A stretch of 64,000 bases of DNA, taken from Lederbergia citrisecunda. GTDB lineage: Bacteria > Bacillota > Bacilli > Bacillales > Bacillaceae_C. The stretch is taken from positions 4,469,641 to 4,533,640 of the forward strand of contig NZ_JAGYPJ010000001.1 of NCBI RefSeq assembly GCF_018343695.1. The letters run 5' to 3'. The translations under genes and the position numbers were made by a program. The notes beneath the pieces were generated by a model that was not told where the DNA came from, searched no databases, and saw only the letters and a list, made by a program, of their open reading frames with translations. Positions 54,341-63,423 of this stretch are shown piece after piece (positions within the stretch are counted from its first letter, which is position 1; each line of letters begins with the position of its first letter).

Positions 54341-54940
54341 TCAAAAACGAATAGAGCGAAAGTGAAGCAAGATTCTACCAATAAGAAACCCACTAATTAA
54401 TCCGAAAATATGACCTGTAATATTAACGCCGGATTGGAAAAATGTCATGACGACACTAATAATAGCAATAGGAAGAATGACTTGCCGTCCTTGAAGAGGC
54501 ATAGCATCCTTTTTGAAAACTAAAACGGCTAAATACACCCCAAACAAACCAAATATTGCTCCGCTTGCTCCAATATGTGTATAGTATGGAGGATGAATAT
54601 ATAAGGTAGCAATATTTGCTCCGATTCCGCTAGCTACATAGACAATGATAAACATGAATTTTCCTAGTGCTTTTTCAAGTGCTGGTCCGAAAAGGACAAG
54701 TGAAAATGAATTAAATAATAAATGAGCAAATGCAACATGGACAAAAATAGGGGTGATGAGTCTCCAATATTCCCCTTGTTGTATGTAAAGATTCACTCCT
54801 GCCAGTAATTCTAAAATCCAGTTGTGCGGAAAGATGGGAATATGCATCATAAGAAATATCAGTATATGAATTGCAATAAGGGTAGAAACTACCGGGTACA
54901 ATTTAAGAAATTGTTTGAAACTCTCAGTTCTGACAAACAT
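54341..54940 (-). CDS. rhomboid family intramembrane serine protease
   Basis: A 199-aa rhomboid with about six helices. Catalytic Ser 126 in GASGAIFG and His 177 in ITGHIFGLISG; the EYWRLITPIFVH segment and HLLFN are conserved. Placed between ydbT and acpS like YdcA in B. subtilis, and on the opposite strand. AGGAGCG precedes the ATG. Substrates unknown. Confidence 0.9.
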   Translation of the reverse strand: MFVRTESFKQFLKLYPVVSTLIAIHILIFLMMHIPIFPHNWILELLAGVNLYIQQGEYWRLITPIFVHVAFAHLLFNSFSLVLFGPALEKALGKFMFIIVYVASGIGANIATLYIHPPYYTHIGASGAIFGLFGVYLAVLVFKKDAMPLQGRQVILPIAIISVVMTFFQSGVNITGHIFGLISGFLIGRILLHFRSIRF

Positions 54941-55063
54941 AGTATCGCTCCTTTAGGAGATGGTGCTTTCTGATCTTAGTCCACAAATCTTAGCATGAAG
55001 GATATAGAATGGACAACTATTAGATTGTACGTTATTTATATTTTTTTAGAAGGGAAGTCTGAC

Positions 55064-55420
55064 ATGATTATCGGAATAGGGATGGATCTAGTTGAGATAG
55101 AGAGGATTGAACAGCTGCGGTTTAAGCAAACACGTTTTCCAGTTCGTATTTTAACGAGAGCGGAATTAGATGTATATGAAACATTAAATGAAAAAAGAAA
55201 AACAGAATTTCTAGCTGGTCGATTTGCTGCAAAAGAAGCTTATTCTAAAGCTCGTGGAACCGGGATTGGTAGTGAACTATCATTTTTAGATATAGAAATT
55301 ACAACAGATGGAAAAGGAAAGCCTATGATTACAAAGCCCGAATTTGGAAGAGTGCATTTATCCATTAGCCATACGAAATCATATGCAGCCGCTCAAGTAA
55401 TTATTGAAACGCAAGAATAG
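55064..55420 (+). CDS. acpS: holo-[acyl-carrier-protein] synthase
   Basis: A 118-aa AcpS: IGIGMDLVEIERI (Asp 8) and FAAKEAYSKARGTGIG hold the magnesium and CoA site; LSISHTKSYAAAQVI closes the fold. Transfers 4-phosphopantetheine to acyl carrier protein. ATG 55064 follows GAAGGGA. Confidence 0.95.
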   Translation: MIIGIGMDLVEIERIEQLRFKQTRFPVRILTRAELDVYETLNEKRKTEFLAGRFAAKEAYSKARGTGIGSELSFLDIEITTDGKGKPMITKPEFGRVHLSISHTKSYAAAQVIIETQE

Positions 55421-55449
55421 AATAAAACTACAAATGAAATTCCAGGTTA

Positions 55450-55620
55450 TATTGTCCAGGTTTGTCTCATATATTTTTAGTGCGTTAGGAGAGACAAGGT
55501 TTTGGCTGTGGGATGGATTGCCACGTTGTGCGGAACGGTTCGCATGTTGTAACAATGATACTGGACAATTTCCCAGCAGCCTGCTTTCTCTCTTCTTGTC
55601 ATGGTCAAATGAGACAAAAA
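55450..55620 (+). promoter_or_regulatory. candidate structured leader upstream of ydcC
   Basis: Between acpS and ydcC several perfect complements occur: ATTGTCCAG (55451) with CTGGACAAT (55561), TTTGTCTCAT (55461) with ATGAGACAAA (55609), and TTGTCTC (55462) with GAGACAA (55491). GGCTG (55504) and CAGCC (55577) also match. The first two pairs cross, which allows a pseudoknot or alternative folds. The stretch is also richer in G and C than other gaps nearby. Confidence 0.4.
55502..55552 (+). CDS. possible 16-aa leader peptide
   Basis: TTG 55502 follows AGGAGAGA by about 10 nt and opens a 16-codon frame (MAVGWIATLCGTVRML) closed by TAA. It lies wholly inside the structured leader. It could be a leader peptide, but its short length makes chance likely. 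Confidence 0.25.
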   Translation: MAVGWIATLCGTVRML

Positions 55621-55633
55621 AGGGGTTGAAGGA

Positions 55634-56650
55634 ATGAGAAAGGGGTTACGGCTATTTTGGTTGCTGCTCGCTTCCATTGCTGTGCTTTCTGCTTGCGGAG
55701 CAAAGTCGCAGGAAGATGTAACAAATGGGCTGACCAAAAAGGTAGATGATTTAAAAGGATACAAGGCGAAAGCTCAAATGACGCTAACTGTTGGCACTGA
55801 GCCACAAATTTATGAGATTGACGTTTGGCATGATAAACCTGGCAATTATCGTGTTCATTTAAAAAATGCCAAAAGAGAACAAAGTCAAATGATCCTACGT
55901 AATAAAAGTGGCGTTTATGTTCTGACTCCAGCTTTAAACAAGAGTTATCGTTTTCAAAGTGAGTGGCCGCAAAATAGCAGTCAAGCGTATTTGTATGAGT
56001 CACTTGTAAAGGATGTACTTGATGATAAAGAAGCGAAGTTCAAAACAACAAAAGATCATTACGTATTTGAAACGAAAACACGTTATCAAAACAGCAAGAT
56101 GCTCCCTACACAGGAAATTACATTTAAAAAAGGATCACTCGAGCCAGTGAGTGTAAAAGTGATGGATTCAAACCATCAGCCTGTAGTAACTGTCAAATTT
56201 ACGAATGTAGAGTTTAATGCTAAATTTGATAAAGGTGCTTTTGATACGAAAAAGAATATGACGAGTGCGCAGCTAGAAGTTCCAGTTATGTCTAATAATG
56301 CAGATAATGAATTTACAGTAAAATACTCCATGGTTGATATTCCTGGAATCACATTAAAAGAAGAAAACTCATACGTCACGGATAACGGTAAAAGGGTTTT
56401 ACTAACATATGGTGGTGAAAAGTCGTTTACGCTTATTCAGGAAATGGCCGATGTCATTCCTACAACCTCTATGGAAATGATTGATAAGAATGGAGAAATG
56501 GTGGATTTAGGATTTTCCATTGGTGCTATGACGGGGGATTCCATTACATGGAATGAAGACGGCGTCGATTATGTTCTATTTTCTACTGATTTGTCTCCGG
56601 ATGAAATGGTAATGGTCGCACAATCAGTACAAGGAGGAGCAATCAAATAA
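55634..56650 (+). CDS. ydcC: LolA-like lipoprotein (YdcC)
   Basis: A 338-aa lipoprotein: signal peptide with lipobox LSAC (Cys 21) and a long beta-rich domain resembling the outer-membrane-lipoprotein carrier (LolA) fold. Same place as B. subtilis ydcC between acpS and alr. Its function in a one-membrane cell is unsettled. ATG start behind AAGGAATGAG-type sequence. Confidence 0.85.
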   Translation: MRKGLRLFWLLLASIAVLSACGAKSQEDVTNGLTKKVDDLKGYKAKAQMTLTVGTEPQIYEIDVWHDKPGNYRVHLKNAKREQSQMILRNKSGVYVLTPALNKSYRFQSEWPQNSSQAYLYESLVKDVLDDKEAKFKTTKDHYVFETKTRYQNSKMLPTQEITFKKGSLEPVSVKVMDSNHQPVVTVKFTNVEFNAKFDKGAFDTKKNMTSAQLEVPVMSNNADNEFTVKYSMVDIPGITLKEENSYVTDNGKRVLLTYGGEKSFTLIQEMADVIPTTSMEMIDKNGEMVDLGFSIGAMTGDSITWNEDGVDYVLFSTDLSPDEMVMVAQSVQGGAIK

Positions 56651-56661
56651 GAAATCCATTC

Positions 56662-56695
56662 GGCAGACCTTTTCCATCAGAATTGGTCTGTTTTT
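56662..56695 (+). terminator. terminator of ydcC
   Basis: GGCAGACC/GGTCTGTT-type stem (CAGACC 56664, GGTCTG 56685) followed by five T residues. Confidence 0.7.
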
Positions 56696-56788
56696 CTTTA
56701 TGCTCTATAAAATCATCTATATGTAAAGTTTTAGTGTAAGAAGATTATTGAAAAGTTGTTAGATCAACTGTCACCTCCTCATTTCTTA

Positions 56789-56817
56789 TTGACATATTCC
56801 TAGTGGAGTTTGATAAT
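56789..56817 (+). promoter_or_regulatory. SigA promoter of alr
   Basis: TTGACA (56789) and GATAAT (56812) with a 17-nt spacer; close to consensus, 39 nt upstream of the start codon. Confidence 0.75.
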
Positions 56818-56855
56818 CAATTATATTATTGAACATCATACGGGAAGTGACCAAC

Positions 56856-57986
56856 TTGGAAGAGAACAAAGTTTTTTATAGAGACACATGGGCAGAAATA
56901 GATTTAGATGCATTATATTCCAATATAAGTCAGATTCGCGAGTACCTTCCTAAGGAGACGAACATTTTTGCAGCTGTGAAAGCAAACGCATATGGACATG
57001 GTGATATCCCAACTGCGAAAACGGTTTTGGCTGCTGGAGTTCATGGATTAGCTGTTGCCTTTTTGGATGAAGCTCTAGCAATTAGGGATGCTGGAATTAC
57101 GGCCCCTATTTTAGTGTTAGGGGCTACCAGGGCAGAGGATGCAGGGATTGCAGCCTGCAAAAATATATCTTTGACTGTTTTTCAACTAGATTGGCTTCAA
57201 CAAGCTGAGAAAGTTATCCCTACTGAAACTAGCCTTCGTGTCCATATCAAATGTGATACTGGGATGGGAAGAATAGGGATAACGAATGAAGATGAGCTAC
57301 TTAAGATAGACGGCTTTATACGGAAATCGGATCGTATCATTTTTGAAGGGATATTTACACATTTTTCTACAGCAGATCAGCTTAATGAAACTTATTACAA
57401 TAAACAACTTTCCCGTTTTAAATATTATTTAAGCTGTCTTGAAACACTTCCTCCGTATATTCATGCAGCAAATAGTGCTGCAGCTCTTTGTCATAATGAT
57501 TCTCTTTTTAATACGGTCAGAATCGGGATAGCCATGTATGGATTAACCCCTTCCGACGAAATTAAAGATATTCTTCCATTTAATCGAAAAGAAGTCTTTT
57601 CACTTCATACTAAAATCGTCCATGTGAAAAAACTCCATGCAGGAGAAAAAGTCGGGTACGGTGCGGATTACTGCGCATCTGAAGATGAATGGATTGCGAC
57701 TCTTCCTATTGGGTATGCTGATGGATGGATACGTAAACTTAGGGGATTTGAAGTCATAGCGGATGGTGAAATGGTTCCCATTGTTGGTAAAATTTGCATG
57801 GACCAGACAATGATCAGGCTTCCTAGAAACATGCCAGTCGGTACGCAAGTCACACTTATTGGAAAGCAAAAAGAACTCTACATCTCAGTCGACGACGTTG
57901 CAACAAAATTGGAAACCATTAATTACGAAGTCACCTGTACAATTACAAGTCGCGTACCGCGCGTATACAAAACACGCAGTATGTGA
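56856..57986 (+). CDS. alr: alanine racemase
   Basis: A 376-aa PLP enzyme: AAVKANAYGHG with the cofactor Lys 42, HIKCDTGMGRIG, and the C-terminal domain GYGADYCASEDEW with the second-base Tyr. Supplies D-alanine for Ddl upstream. TTG 56856 is preferred because GGGAAGTGA lies 6-14 nt before it. Followed by mazEF as in B. subtilis. Confidence 0.95.
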   Translation: MEENKVFYRDTWAEIDLDALYSNISQIREYLPKETNIFAAVKANAYGHGDIPTAKTVLAAGVHGLAVAFLDEALAIRDAGITAPILVLGATRAEDAGIAACKNISLTVFQLDWLQQAEKVIPTETSLRVHIKCDTGMGRIGITNEDELLKIDGFIRKSDRIIFEGIFTHFSTADQLNETYYNKQLSRFKYYLSCLETLPPYIHAANSAAALCHNDSLFNTVRIGIAMYGLTPSDEIKDILPFNRKEVFSLHTKIVHVKKLHAGEKVGYGADYCASEDEWIATLPIGYADGWIRKLRGFEVIADGEMVPIVGKICMDQTMIRLPRNMPVGTQVTLIGKQKELYISVDDVATKLETINYEVTCTITSRVPRVYKTRSM

Positions 57987-58271
57987 CGAAATAAAGGAAC
58001 CATTACCATACAAACACTGAGAGGTGTTTTACCTAAAACACTAGGTATTAAGGTAGAAACAAGCAATCTTTGAATTTGAAAAATGGCTTCCTAGGTTGGA
58101 AAGTAATTTTGTTGTCTCTAGTCAACGCCTTCCGTTTTTCTTATAAAATTTATCGAAAAAAAGCAGGACTTTTACGGAAATTGGAGAAAAGTATGTATTA
58201 GTATTTGATTTATAGGATGATACTAAGAAAAGTAGAAATCGACTTAAAAAAGTAGGATGGCTAATTTACTC
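57987..58271. other. non-coding stretch between alr and mazE
   Basis: GTGTTTTA (58024) and TAAAACAC (58034) make a perfect 8-bp inverted repeat after alr, with no T run. A possible diverged remnant of the dispersed Bacillaceae repeat lies near 58112-58145. No gene seen. Confidence 0.4.
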
Positions 58272-58300
58272 TTTGCAGAGAACATATTTGATGGTATTAT
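58272..58300 (+). promoter_or_regulatory. SigA promoter of mazEF
   Basis: TTTGCA (58272) and TATTAT (58295) with a 17-nt spacer, 45 nt upstream of the antitoxin start. Confidence 0.65.
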
Positions 58301-58345
58301 AAACAATGAATGAAATGGCTTGTAGTGATGGTGGAGGTGTAGTCG

Positions 58346-58627
58346 TTGTCTGAATCCAGCGCAACAACGGAAATTATAATTCGATTGCCGCAGCAATTGA
58401 TTGCTGAAATGGACGGTTTTGCAGAAATGGAAAATGTTAATCGCAATGAATTCATTTATCGTGCTACTAAAATGTATCTTCGTGAAAGAAGAAAGCGCCA
58501 AATTGTTGAGTCCATGAGGCGCGGCTACATGGAAATGGCCAAAATTAATTTGGCGATTGCGTCAGAAGCAATTCAGGCGGAATATGAGGCAGAAAACACT
58601 GTTGTACGTCTTGTAAGCGGGGGATAA
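58346..58627 (+). CDS. mazE: MazE-type antitoxin EndoAI
   Basis: A 93-aa ribbon-helix-helix antitoxin: the N-terminal strand [15 protein letters not shown] pairs in the DNA-binding dimer, and the acidic C-terminal part binds MazF. TTG 58346 follows GGTGGAGGTG. Four nt before the toxin gene. It neutralises EndoA and represses the operon. Confidence 0.93.
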   Translation: MSESSATTEIIIRLPQQLIAEMDGFAEMENVNRNEFIYRATKMYLRERRKRQIVESMRRGYMEMAKINLAIASEAIQAEYEAENTVVRLVSGG

Positions 58628-58631
58628 GCCC

Positions 58632-58982
58632 TTGGTAGTTAAACGTGGTGACGTGTATTTCGCTGATTTATCTCCAGTGGTAGGATCGGAGCAAGGCGGT
58701 GTCCGACCAGTCCTGGTTATCCAAAATGACATTGGCAACCGGTTTAGTCCCACTGTGATCGTTGCAGCTATAACAGCGCAGATTCAAAAAGCAAAACTGC
58801 CTACCCATGTGGAAATTGATGCTAAAAAGTACGGATTTGAAAGAGACTCTGTTCTTTTGCTTGAACAAATTAGAACGATTGACAAGCAACGTTTAACTGA
58901 TAAAATCACGCACCTAGATGAAGAAATGATGGATAAAGTAGATGAAGCCTTACAGATTAGTTTAGGACTCATCGATTTTTAA
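58632..58982 (+). CDS. mazF: MazF-type endoribonuclease toxin EndoA
   Basis: A 116-aa Maz[13 protein letters not shown], catalytic Arg 25 in [12 protein letters not shown] and Thr 48 in VAAITAQ. It cuts mRNA at a short U-rich site (UACAU in B. subtilis EndoA; not provable here). TTG 58632 follows GGGGGAT. Stop codon is inside the terminator stem. Confidence 0.95.
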   Translation: MVVKRGDVYFADLSPVVGSEQGGVRPVLVIQNDIGNRFSPTVIVAAITAQIQKAKLPTHVEIDAKKYGFERDSVLLLEQIRTIDKQRLTDKITHLDEEMMDKVDEALQISLGLIDF

Positions 58983-59012
58983 GCGCTCTGTATTAGACAG
59001 GAGCGCTTTTTT
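58981..59012 (+). terminator. terminator of mazEF
   Basis: AAGCGCTC and GAGCGCTT form a perfect 8-bp stem with a 12-nt loop, followed by T residues; separates mazEF from the rsb operon. Confidence 0.88.
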
Positions 59013-59091
59013 GTATTTATTTAAATAGGACAAATTGTCGATAACACTATATAACTTTCTACCTAATTATGTAAATTGCAAGTGACAGTAA

Positions 59092-59121
59092 TTGTCTTTA
59101 CAAGATAACTATTGCTAAAAT
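59092..59121 (+). promoter_or_regulatory. possible SigA promoter of the rsb operon
   Basis: TTGTCT (59092) and TAAAAT (59116) with an 18-nt spacer, 43 nt upstream of rsbR. Moderate match only. Confidence 0.4.
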
Positions 59122-59163
59122 TAATTACAAAACTCAATACGCTTTTGCAAAGGAGATGGAGTT

Positions 59164-59991
59164 TTGAATAAGGAAATAGTTCATTTTATTAAAAAAAGTG
59201 AAGATGAGATTCTGGAATTATGGATGAAAGAGATGAAAACAATTGGAGATGAACGTGCCATTAATATTATTTCTGATCAAGTATTCTACAATACTAGTAA
59301 AGAATTTATGGAACTTGTCGTTTCCAGTATTTTAGACACGAACGAAAAATATTATGAGAAAATTGGATCCTTTGTGGAAAATGTCGTGAGAATTGGTTGG
59401 CCCTTAACATTTTTAACAAAGGGACTTAGGACATTAAGTAAAATCTTATATGTAAAATTCACATCTGAAAATGATTATAACTTTGAACAAACTAATGAAC
59501 TCATTTGGGAATTCGACAAATGGTTGACGCCTATATACGATGAAATGATTGAAACATATTCTGCTACATGGGAAAGAACATTTTCATTACAAAAAATTGC
59601 ATTACAAGAATTGTCTGCACCATTAATCCCTGTTTTTGAGAAAATATCCATTATGCCTCTAGTTGGAACGATTGATACTGAGAGAGCAAGGTTGATTATG
59701 GAAAACTTATTGACGGGAGTAGTAAAGCATAGGGCGGATGTTGTACTAATTGATATTACTGGGGTTCCTGTAGTGGATACGATGGTCGCTCATCATATTA
59801 TTCAAGCGGCTGATGCTGTAAGGCTTGTTGGAGCAAAATGTATGATCGTCGGTATTCGTCCTGAAATCGCCCAGACGATTGTAAATCTTGGAATCGATTT
59901 AGAGCAAATCATCACGACGAGTACATTGCGAAAAGGCATTGAAAAAGCACTCGGTTTTACGAATAGAAAAATGATACGAGTGGAGGGGTAA
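59164..59991 (+). CDS. rsbR: stressosome protein RsbR
   Basis: A 275-aa RsbR: N-terminal non-heme globin-like sensor domain (about 1-140) and C-terminal STAS domain. The two phosphorylation threonines of RsbRA are kept as Thr 172 (GTIDTERA) and Thr 206 (VVDTMVAHH). Forms the stressosome with RsbS and holds RsbT. TTG 59164 follows AAGGAGATGGAG. First gene of the rsb operon. Confidence 0.94.
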   Translation: MNKEIVHFIKKSEDEILELWMKEMKTIGDERAINIISDQVFYNTSKEFMELVVSSILDTNEKYYEKIGSFVENVVRIGWPLTFLTKGLRTLSKILYVKFTSENDYNFEQTNELIWEFDKWLTPIYDEMIETYSATWERTFSLQKIALQELSAPLIPVFEKISIMPLVGTIDTERARLIMENLLTGVVKHRADVVLIDITGVPVVDTMVAHHIIQAADAVRLVGAKCMIVGIRPEIAQTIVNLGIDLEQIITTSTLRKGIEKALGFTNRKMIRVEG

Positions 59992-59993
59992 GC

Positions 59994-60350
59994 TTGAGAA
60001 TTCCAATTTTAAAGCTTCGCGATTGCCTGCTTGTATCAATCCAATGGGAGTTGGATGATCAAACAGCATTGCAGTTTCAAGAAGATCTATTGCATAAAAT
60101 TCATCAAACAAGTGTCCGTGGAGTAGTCATTGATATTACGTCTATTGATTTTATCGATTCTTTTATTGCCAAAGTGCTGGGTGACGTAATAAATATGTCA
60201 AAGCTATTGGGAGCTAAAGTCGTTATTACCGGGATTCAACCTGCTGTTGCGATTACACTAATTGAGTTAGGCATTCGCTTAGAGGACGTCGTCACCGCCC
60301 TTGATTTGGAAAATGGTTTGGATAAATTAGAACAGGAATTGGGGGACTAG
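59994..60350 (+). CDS. rsbS: stressosome protein RsbS
   Basis: A 118-aa single STAS domain; phosphorylation serine in DFIDSFIAK (Ser 56). Core partner of RsbR, inhibits RsbT until phosphorylated. TTG 59994 lies 2 nt after the rsbR stop and follows GGAGGGG. Confidence 0.94.
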   Translation: MRIPILKLRDCLLVSIQWELDDQTALQFQEDLLHKIHQTSVRGVVIDITSIDFIDSFIAKVLGDVINMSKLLGAKVVITGIQPAVAITLIELGIRLEDVVTALDLENGLDKLEQELGD

Positions 60351-60353
60351 CCT

Positions 60354-60755
60354 ATGGAGGTGCAGTCCTGTGTAAAAATAATAAATGAATGGGACATCGT
60401 AGCAGTTCGCCAATTAGGCAGAAATGTGGCTAAAGAGCTTGGATTTGGGATAGTTGACCAGGCGAGAATCACGACTGCGATTAGCGAATTGGCCCGTAAT
60501 ATTTTCCTTTATGCCGGCCAAGGTGACGTATGTATAGTGAAAGAACAACAGAATGGGAGAAACGGGTTGAAAATTATTGCGAAAGACAACGGACCTGGAA
60601 TAGCTGATATTCGTAGAGTTATGGAAGATGGTTACACAACGTCTGGAGGGCTAGGAGCTGGACTACCTGGTGTAAAACGCCTGATGGATGAGTTTGATAT
60701 TCAATCGAAATTACATGAAGGAACGGAGATAATTGCAATCAAGTGGCTCCGATAG
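60354..60755 (+). CDS. rsbT: serine/threonine kinase RsbT (switch protein)
   Basis: A 133-aa GHKL kinase: AISELARNIFLYA (N box), DNGPGI and GLGAGLPGVKRLMDEF (G boxes). Phosphorylates RsbR and RsbS, then leaves to activate RsbU. ATG start 3 nt after rsbS. Confidence 0.95.
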   Translation: MEVQSCVKIINEWDIVAVRQLGRNVAKELGFGIVDQARITTAISELARNIFLYAGQGDVCIVKEQQNGRNGLKIIAKDNGPGIADIRRVMEDGYTTSGGLGAGLPGVKRLMDEFDIQSKLHEGTEIIAIKWLR

Positions 60756-60770
60756 AAGGGGTGAACTGTT

Positions 60771-61778
60771 TTGGCTTTCAGAGATACGATTGAATCAAAA
60801 TACAAAGATATCATGAATCACTATTTAAAGGATCAAAATGAACAAATTCTATATCAAGCGCAAAAATTAAGTAGAAAATTAATCGAGCATCAAATCGCTC
60901 CTGAAGAAATAATCAGTCTCCATAAAACAATTATGCTAGAACATAATCTTACTAAGAAAACCTTTAGCGATTCCTTCGATATATTATTGGAGGTTATGAT
61001 TGGATATGGTTTATCTTATCGAGAACATCAAAGTCTTCGAACGGAACAACTGGCCTTGAAAAGTGAAATTGAAGTAGCAGCTAGTATGCAGCAAACATTA
61101 TTAGGTACATCGATTCTAAAGGTTGATGGACTTGATATAGGCGCTGTCAGTGTACCAGCTAGGCAAATGAATGGAGATTATCATCATTTTGTTAAAGATG
61201 AAAATGGCTGTTTGGGAATCGCGCTTGCAGATGTAATTGGTAAAGGAATCCCTGCTGCATTATCAATGTCAATGATTAAATATGCGATGGATAGTTTGTC
61301 AGAAAATCGCCATAACCCAGGTGCCATACTTGAAAGCCTAAACAGAGTAGTAGAACAAAATGTCGACCCGAGTATGTTCATTACGATGTGTTATGGTGTG
61401 TATAATCCATTGGAGCATACATTTTGCTATGCGTCTGCGGGGCATGAACCTGGATTTTATTATTCATTCGAGAATCAAAAATTCCATGACTTGGATGGAA
61501 AAGGATTGCTACTAGGAATAGAGAAGAAAACAAAATACAAAGAATATGAACAAAAAGTCTCGACGGGTGATATGATTATTCTTTTTTCTGATGGAGTGAC
61601 CGAATGCCGAACAGAAGAGGGTTTTATCGAGCGGGATGATTTAATCGGGTATATTGAAAAATACATACATTTACCGGCACAAGAAATTGTGACCAATATT
61701 TATAAGGACCTAGAGCGCCTTCAAGAATTTGAACTAAGAGACGATTTTACTCTCATTATTTTAAAAAGAACGGAATAA
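60771..61778 (+). CDS. rsbU: PP2C phosphatase RsbU
   Basis: A 335-aa protein: N-terminal RsbT-binding four-helix domain (about 1-85) and SpoIIE-type PP2C domain (about 110-330) with metal-binding ADVIGKGIPAA and FSDGVTECR. Dephosphorylates RsbV to free SigB. TTG 60771 follows AAGGGGTGA. Confidence 0.95.
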   Translation: MAFRDTIESKYKDIMNHYLKDQNEQILYQAQKLSRKLIEHQIAPEEIISLHKTIMLEHNLTKKTFSDSFDILLEVMIGYGLSYREHQSLRTEQLALKSEIEVAASMQQTLLGTSILKVDGLDIGAVSVPARQMNGDYHHFVKDENGCLGIALADVIGKGIPAALSMSMIKYAMDSLSENRHNPGAILESLNRVVEQNVDPSMFITMCYGVYNPLEHTFCYASAGHEPGFYYSFENQKFHDLDGKGLLLGIEKKTKYKEYEQKVSTGDMIILFSDGVTECRTEEGFIERDDLIGYIEKYIHLPAQEIVTNIYKDLERLQEFELRDDFTLIILKRTE

Positions 61779-61781
61779 TAT

Positions 61782-61806
61782 GTTTTATTGCTATTTATCA
61801 GGGTAT
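61782..61806 (+). promoter_or_regulatory. SigB promoter in front of rsbV
   Basis: GTTTTA (61782-61787), 13 nt, GGGTAT (61801-61806): matches the SigB consensus (GTTTAA-12/15-GGGTAT). It lies between rsbU and rsbV, where B. subtilis has the autoregulatory SigB promoter for rsbVW-sigB-rsbX. Confidence 0.88.
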
Positions 61807-61848
61807 GTATACTACAGCATTAAGTGTATTAAAAGGGGTGGATGTTTG

Positions 61849-62178
61849 GTGAACATTTCGATAAGTTTAACGGAAACTGAAAGTCAATTACACGCAAAAC
61901 TAGAAGGAGAAATAGATGCCTACACAGCTCCAAAAGTGAAGGAATCTCTTCATCCCTATGCGGAAAAAGCTGGGATTAAAATGATTGTAGATTTAAAAGA
62001 TGTTTCTTATATGGATAGTACAGGTCTCGGTGTATTTGTAGGTTTATTTAAAACATTGAAAGCTGAAAATGGAGAATTGATTTTAACAGGTTTGTCTGAT
62101 CGATTAAAACGGTTATTTGAAATAACTGGATTAGCTGATGTAATGAACATCAATACCGAGGTAGAGGGTGGAGTGTAA
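61849..62178 (+). CDS. rsbV: anti-anti-sigma factor RsbV
   Basis: A 109-aa STAS protein; phosphorylation site Ser 57 in YMDSTGLGVFVG. In its unphosphorylated form it binds RsbW. GTG 61849 (MNISISL) matches the B. subtilis start and follows AAAGGGGTGG; a TTG lies just before it. Its stop overlaps rsbW. Confidence 0.95.
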   Translation: MNISISLTETESQLHAKLEGEIDAYTAPKVKESLHPYAEKAGIKMIVDLKDVSYMDSTGLGVFVGLFKTLKAENGELILTGLSDRLKRLFEITGLADVMNINTEVEGGV

Positions 62179-62651
62179 TGAAGGAAGCTTTTGACTACAT
62201 CGAAATGAAAATACCAGCTATGCCAGAGTATGTAGGGGTAATTCGGTTAACTCTTTCAGGAATTGCAAGTAGAATGGGGTTTACATATGACCTAATTGAC
62301 GATTTGAAAATAGCAGTGAGTGAAGCCATTACGAATGCAGTCCAGCATGCATATAAAAAGGATGAAGGAGGGGAAATAGTTGTTGGTTTCGCCCTTTATC
62401 AGAACAGACTTGAAGTAATGGTTGCCGATTCGGGTAAAAGTTTCGATTTAAATAAAGCACGTGACGAAATGGGACCTTATAACGAAAACAGTCAAATAGA
62501 ATTTCTTCGTGAAGGAGGTCTGGGTCTTTATTTAATCGAAAGTTTAATGGATGAAGTGAAAATTCATCAAAACGAAGGGGTAACGGTATTCATGACCAAA
62601 TACCTCGAAGGAGAGCAGGTGGAGAGGAATGTCGAAACAATCTCAACCTGA
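62178..62651 (+). CDS. rsbW: anti-sigma factor and kinase RsbW
   Basis: A 157-aa GHKL kinase: AVSEAITNAVQHAY, VADSGKSFD, and GGLGLYLIESLMDEV. Holds SigB inactive and phosphorylates RsbV. ATG shares a base with the rsbV stop; its end overlaps sigB by 23 nt. Confidence 0.95.
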   Translation: MKEAFDYIEMKIPAMPEYVGVIRLTLSGIASRMGFTYDLIDDLKIAVSEAITNAVQHAYKKDEGGEIVVGFALYQNRLEVMVADSGKSFDLNKARDEMGPYNENSQIEFLREGGLGLYLIESLMDEVKIHQNEGVTVFMTKYLEGEQVERNVETIST

Positions 62652-63423
62652 TCAGGCAAAAAATCAAGTCAATGAATGGATTAAGGCATATCAAAATCAC
62701 GAGGACGAGGAAGCACAAAACGAGCTAGTCCTTCATTATAAAAATCTCGTCGAATCCATTGCTCGCAAATATTCAAAAGGAAAATCCTTTCATGAAGATA
62801 TTTTCCAAGTAGGAATCATTGGGCTGCTCGGTGCGATTCGCCGATATGACGAATCATATGGTAAGACCTTCGAAGCATTTGCCATTCCAACCGTTATTGG
62901 TGAAATAAAGCGGTTTTTAAGAGATAAAACTTGGAGCGTTCATGTCCCTAGGCGTATTAAAGAATTGGGACCGAAAATAAAAACAACTGTTGAGGAACTT
63001 ACAATTAAACTTCAGAGATCCCCGCAGATCCATGAAATAGCAAAACACTTGGGGGTCTCAGAAGAGGAAGTATTGGAAGCGATGGAAATGGGAAAAAGCT
63101 ATCAAGCCTTATCTGTCGATCACTCTATTGAAGCTGATGCCGATGGAAGCACAGTTACATTACTCGACATTGTCGGAAATGTGGACGAAGGATACGAGAA
63201 AGTGAATCAAAGACTTGTGTTGGATAAGGTTCTCCATATTTTATCCGATAGAGAGAAATTAATTATTCAATATACCTACTTAGAAAACATGAGCCAGAAA
63301 GAAGCAGGCGAAATGTTGAATATCTCGCAAATGCATGTTTCAAGATTGCAAAGGCGAGCGATAAAAAAATTGCGGGAAGCTATTTTTGCTGAATCTTTGA
63401 ATACGGAAAGCTCTCCTTTATGA
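62629..63423 (+). CDS. sigB: general stress sigma factor SigB
   Basis: A 264-aa sigma-70 factor of the SigB/SigF group: region 2 (FQVGIIGLLGAIRRYD, FEAFAIPTVIGEIKRFLRD), region 3, and region 4 helix-turn-helix (MSQKEAGEMLNISQMHVSRLQ). ATG 62629 inside rsbW follows GGAGAGGA. Overlaps rsbX by 4 nt. Confidence 0.97.
   Translation: MSKQSQPDQAKNQVNEWIKAYQNHEDEEAQNELVLHYKNLVESIARKYSKGKSFHEDIFQVGIIGLLGAIRRYDESYGKTFEAFAIPTVIGEIKRFLRDKTWSVHVPRRIKELGPKIKTTVEELTIKLQRSPQIHEIAKHLGVSEEEVLEAMEMGKSYQALSVDHSIEADADGSTVTLLDIVGNVDEGYEKVNQRLVLDKVLHILSDREKLIIQYTYLENMSQKEAGEMLNISQMHVSRLQRRAIKKLREAIFAESLNTESSPL

Noticed and set aside
53908-54344. Minus-strand frames through the tandem repeats with FVHQEADIG-like peptide repeats
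   Set aside because: Two different frames are needed, there is no ribosome-binding site, and the peptide repetition simply reflects the DNA repeat.
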